Below are positions 13,281-14,986 of a stretch of 14,986 nt of DNA, piece after piece; position 1 is the first letter of the stretch; the number at the start of each line of letters is the position of its first letter. The notes beneath the pieces are model-generated. The model was not told the DNA's origin, searched no databases, and saw only the letters and a program-made list of their open reading frames with translations. This DNA is from Acidimicrobiaceae bacterium (lineage in GTDB: Bacteria; Actinomycetota; Acidimicrobiia; Acidimicrobiales; Palsa-688). Made by a program: the position numbers and the translations under genes. Where the stretch lies: positions 1-14,986 of the forward strand of contig JAUTXM010000323.1 in the NCBI GenBank assembly GCA_030838025.1, given 5' to 3'.

Positions 13281-14279
13281 ATGAGCGGACTCAGTGGGCT
13301 CAATCGTTCGCCGTCGGGGATCTCGATCGGGCTGGTGCAGCTGCAGCTGCCGACCGTCGTGACGCCCGGCGACGTGGCGGCGCAAACCGAGGTGATCTGC
13401 GAACTGGTGGCCAAGGCCCGGCGCAGCTATCCGAGCATGGACCTGGTGGTGTTTCCCGAGTACGCCCTCCACGGGCTGTCGATGAGCACCGATCCGGCGC
13501 TGATGTGCGACCTCCACGGGGCGGAGACGGCGGCCTTCGCCGCGGCCTGCCGTGAGCACCGTATCTGGGGCTGCTTTTCCATCATGGAGGCCAACCCCCG
13601 GGGTAATCCGTACAACAGCGGGATCATCATCGACTCCGACGGCGAGCTCCGGCTGTACTACCGCAAGTTGCATCCGTGGGTGCCCGTCGAGCCGTGGGAA
13701 CCGGGTGATCGTGGGATACCGGTCTGTGAGGGGCCCAACGGCAGCACCCTGGCGCTGATCATTTGCCACGACGGGATGTTTCCCGAGATGGCCCGGGAGT
13801 GCGCCTATAAGGGCGCCGACGTCATCCTGCGGACAGCGGGCTACACCTCGCCCATCCGCCATGCTTGGCAGATCACCAACCAGGCAAATGCCTTCTGCAA
13901 CCTGGTGTACACCGCGTCGGTGTGCCTGTGCGGCTCAGACGGCACGTTCGATTCGATGGGTGAGGCGATGATCGTGGGGTATGACGGAGTCCCGCTCGTC
14001 ACCGGCGGCGGACGGCCCGACGAGATCGTGGTGGGGGAGGTGCGCCCCGATCTCGTCGCCGAAGCGCGCCGGCACTGGGGCGTCGAGAACAACCCGTACC
14101 AGTTCGGGCACCGGGGCTACGTCGCGGTGGCCGGAGGAGCGGGGGACTGCCCGTACACCTACATGGAGGATCTGGTCAAGGGTCAGTACTGCCTGCCATG
14201 GGAAGACGAGGTTGCGCATACCGACGGGACTTCGTGCGGATTCGACCGTCCGACCAGGACCTACCAGCCCGAGTTCTGA
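13281..14279 (+). CDS. amiF: Formamidase (nitrilase superfamily)
   Basis: Cytoplasmic amidohydrolase of 332 residues that splits formamide into formate and ammonia, a nitrogen-acquisition reaction. The nitrilase-superfamily triad is visible: E60 (VFPEYALHG), K129 (YYRKLHPW) and nucleophile C162 (IICHDGMFPEMARE). Signatures VFSIMExNP-like (CFSIMEANPRGNPYN), PWVPVEPWEPGD, PVCEGPNGS, WGVENNPYQFGHRGYVA and LPWEDEV match my memory of AmiF from Helicobacter and Bacillus along nearly the whole length, which favours formamidase over the closely related aliphatic amidase AmiE. The length is the family's usual one (about 334). The ATG at 13281 has a strong Shine-Dalgarno site. It is preceded by a dead glutamine synthetase fragment and followed closely by a HAD phosphatase. 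No amide transporter or regulator is in the window. Confidence 0.95.
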   Translation: MSGLSGLNRSPSGISIGLVQLQLPTVVTPGDVAAQTEVICELVAKARRSYPSMDLVVFPEYALHGLSMSTDPALMCDLHGAETAAFAAACREHRIWGCFSIMEANPRGNPYNSGIIIDSDGELRLYYRKLHPWVPVEPWEPGDRGIPVCEGPNGSTLALIICHDGMFPEMARECAYKGADVILRTAGYTSPIRHAWQITNQANAFCNLVYTASVCLCGSDGTFDSMGEAMIVGYDGVPLVTGGGRPDEIVVGEVRPDLVAEARRHWGVENNPYQFGHRGYVAVAGGAGDCPYTYMEDLVKGQYCLPWEDEVAHTDGTSCGFDRPTRTYQPEF

Positions 14280-14300
14280 TCGATCCGTACACTGGCCGCT

Positions 14301-14986
14301 CTGGCATCGACGGAGCGTTCGACCGAGGGACCATTTGCCGGTTCCTGCCTCGTCCTCGACTTCGACGGGACGATCCTCGACACCGAGCAGCCCGTCTACC
14401 AGTCGTGGGCCGAGCTGTGGGCCGAGCAGGGTGTGGAGCTGGCTCGAACCCGCTGGCAGGCGGTTATCGGTACCGACGGGGTGTTCGATCCCTGGGCCGA
14501 GTTGCAGCGCGAGCTCGGCCGAACACTCGATCCGGTGCTGGAGGGGCGGCGGCGGGCTCGACGCGACGAGCTCCAGGCGGCCTACGTGGCGCGGCCGGGC
14601 GTGCTCGCGTGGCTGGGCGAGGCCGACCGGCTGGGCGTGCCGGTGGCCGTGGCGTCGTCGTCACCTGGGGCGTGGGTCGAAGGTCACCTGGAACGCTTGG
14701 GCCTCGCGGAGCGGTTCGCGTTGCTCGTGTGCCGCACCGACCTGATCCCGCCCAAACCCGACCCGACGTCGTACCGGGAGGCCTGCCACCGCCTCGGCGT
14801 TGTCCCGAAGTGGTCGGTCGCGGTCGAGGATTCGACGCATGGAGTCGCCGCTGCGGTGACCGCGGGACTGTTCACCGTCGCGGTGCCCCACGCCTTGACG
14901 GTCGACCTCGACTTGTCGGCCGCCGATGTGCTCGTTGCGTCGCTCGATGACCTGACGCTGAGCGAGGTGCTGGGGCAGGCCCGGTC
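14301..14986 (+). CDS. HAD-superfamily hydrolase, beta-phosphoglucomutase/phosphatase-like (C-terminus cut by window edge)
   Basis: Predicted phosphatase or phosphomutase of the HAD superfamily. Motif I LVLDFDGTILDTE supplies the nucleophile Asp and the acid/base Asp. An alpha-helical cap follows. Motif II is AVASSS, motif III is the Lys of PPKPDPTSY, and motif IV is VEDSTHG. The frame is open to the window end. The start is a puzzle: between the in-frame stop at 14277-14279 (the formamidase stop) and motif I there is no ATG, GTG or TTG. I place it provisionally at CTG 14301, which lies exactly 7 nt after a TACACT box (14288-14293), giving a 14-residue lead before motif I. CTG 14292 or ATC 14283 are alternatives. 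The substrate cannot be told from sequence; sugar phosphates or glycolate phosphate are typical for this subgroup. Confidence 0.87.
   Translation, partial: MASTERSTEGPFAGSCLVLDFDGTILDTEQPVYQSWAELWAEQGVELARTRWQAVIGTDGVFDPWAELQRELGRTLDPVLEGRRRARRDELQAAYVARPGVLAWLGEADRLGVPVAVASSSPGAWVEGHLERLGLAERFALLVCRTDLIPPKPDPTSYREACHRLGVVPKWSVAVEDSTHGVAAAVTAGLFTVAVPHALTVDLDLSAADVLVASLDDLTLSEVLGQAR

Overview
The window is GC-rich, uses many GTG starts and packs its genes tightly. It contains an actinobacterial-type group 1h [NiFe] hydrogenase, apparently leaderless genes, and a Thr/Pro-rich prepilin. Together these suggest a high-GC actinobacterium, perhaps an uncultured Acidimicrobiia-like lineage; this placement is an inference from gene content. 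No rRNA, tRNA, CRISPR array or insertion sequence was recognised.

Layout. (1) Bases 1-4751, minus strand, form one apparent operon read right to left: a single-domain response regulator, hydrogenase small subunit (hhyS), hydrogenase large subunit (hhyL), and a soluble PAS histidine kinase that runs off the left edge. hhyS and hhyL overlap by ATGA. The kinase GTG start follows the hhyL stop with no gap. A high-affinity-type hydrogenase is therefore wrapped in its own two-component system, which is the most interesting arrangement in the window. (2) Bases 4953-8259, plus strand, are three overlapping prepilin/minor-pilin genes: a pilin with a fibronectin-III domain and a Thr/Pro stalk, a PulJ/PilW-like pilin, and a PilX-like protein whose N-terminus is a 9-bp minisatellite. 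(3) Bases 8256-11963 look like a lysine-degradation module. An ALDH7-type aminoadipate-semialdehyde dehydrogenase (minus) is divergent from a saccharopine-dehydrogenase-like gene and a DUF1338/HglS-like 2-oxoadipate dioxygenase/decarboxylase (plus). (4) Bases 12030-12416 encode an Hsp20-like protein. (5) Bases 12417-13280 are a gene-poor gap with a four-copy nested inverted repeat and a decayed C-terminal fragment of a glutamine synthetase. (6) Bases 13281-14279 encode a formamidase (AmiF), followed by a HAD-family phosphatase that runs off the right edge and has no canonical start codon.

How the parts work together. The hydrogenase would feed electrons from trace H2 into respiration, with the adjacent kinase and response regulator as likely sensor and output. 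The pilin genes would build minor or tip components of a type IV pilus-like fibre. The ALDH, saccharopine-dehydrogenase-like and HglS-like enzymes connect lysine semialdehyde to 2-hydroxyglutarate; the lysine-ketoglutarate reductase and the aminotransferase are not in the window. Formamidase releases ammonia and formate. Short in-frame tandem repeats recur in several unrelated genes, which points to frequent replication slippage in this genome.
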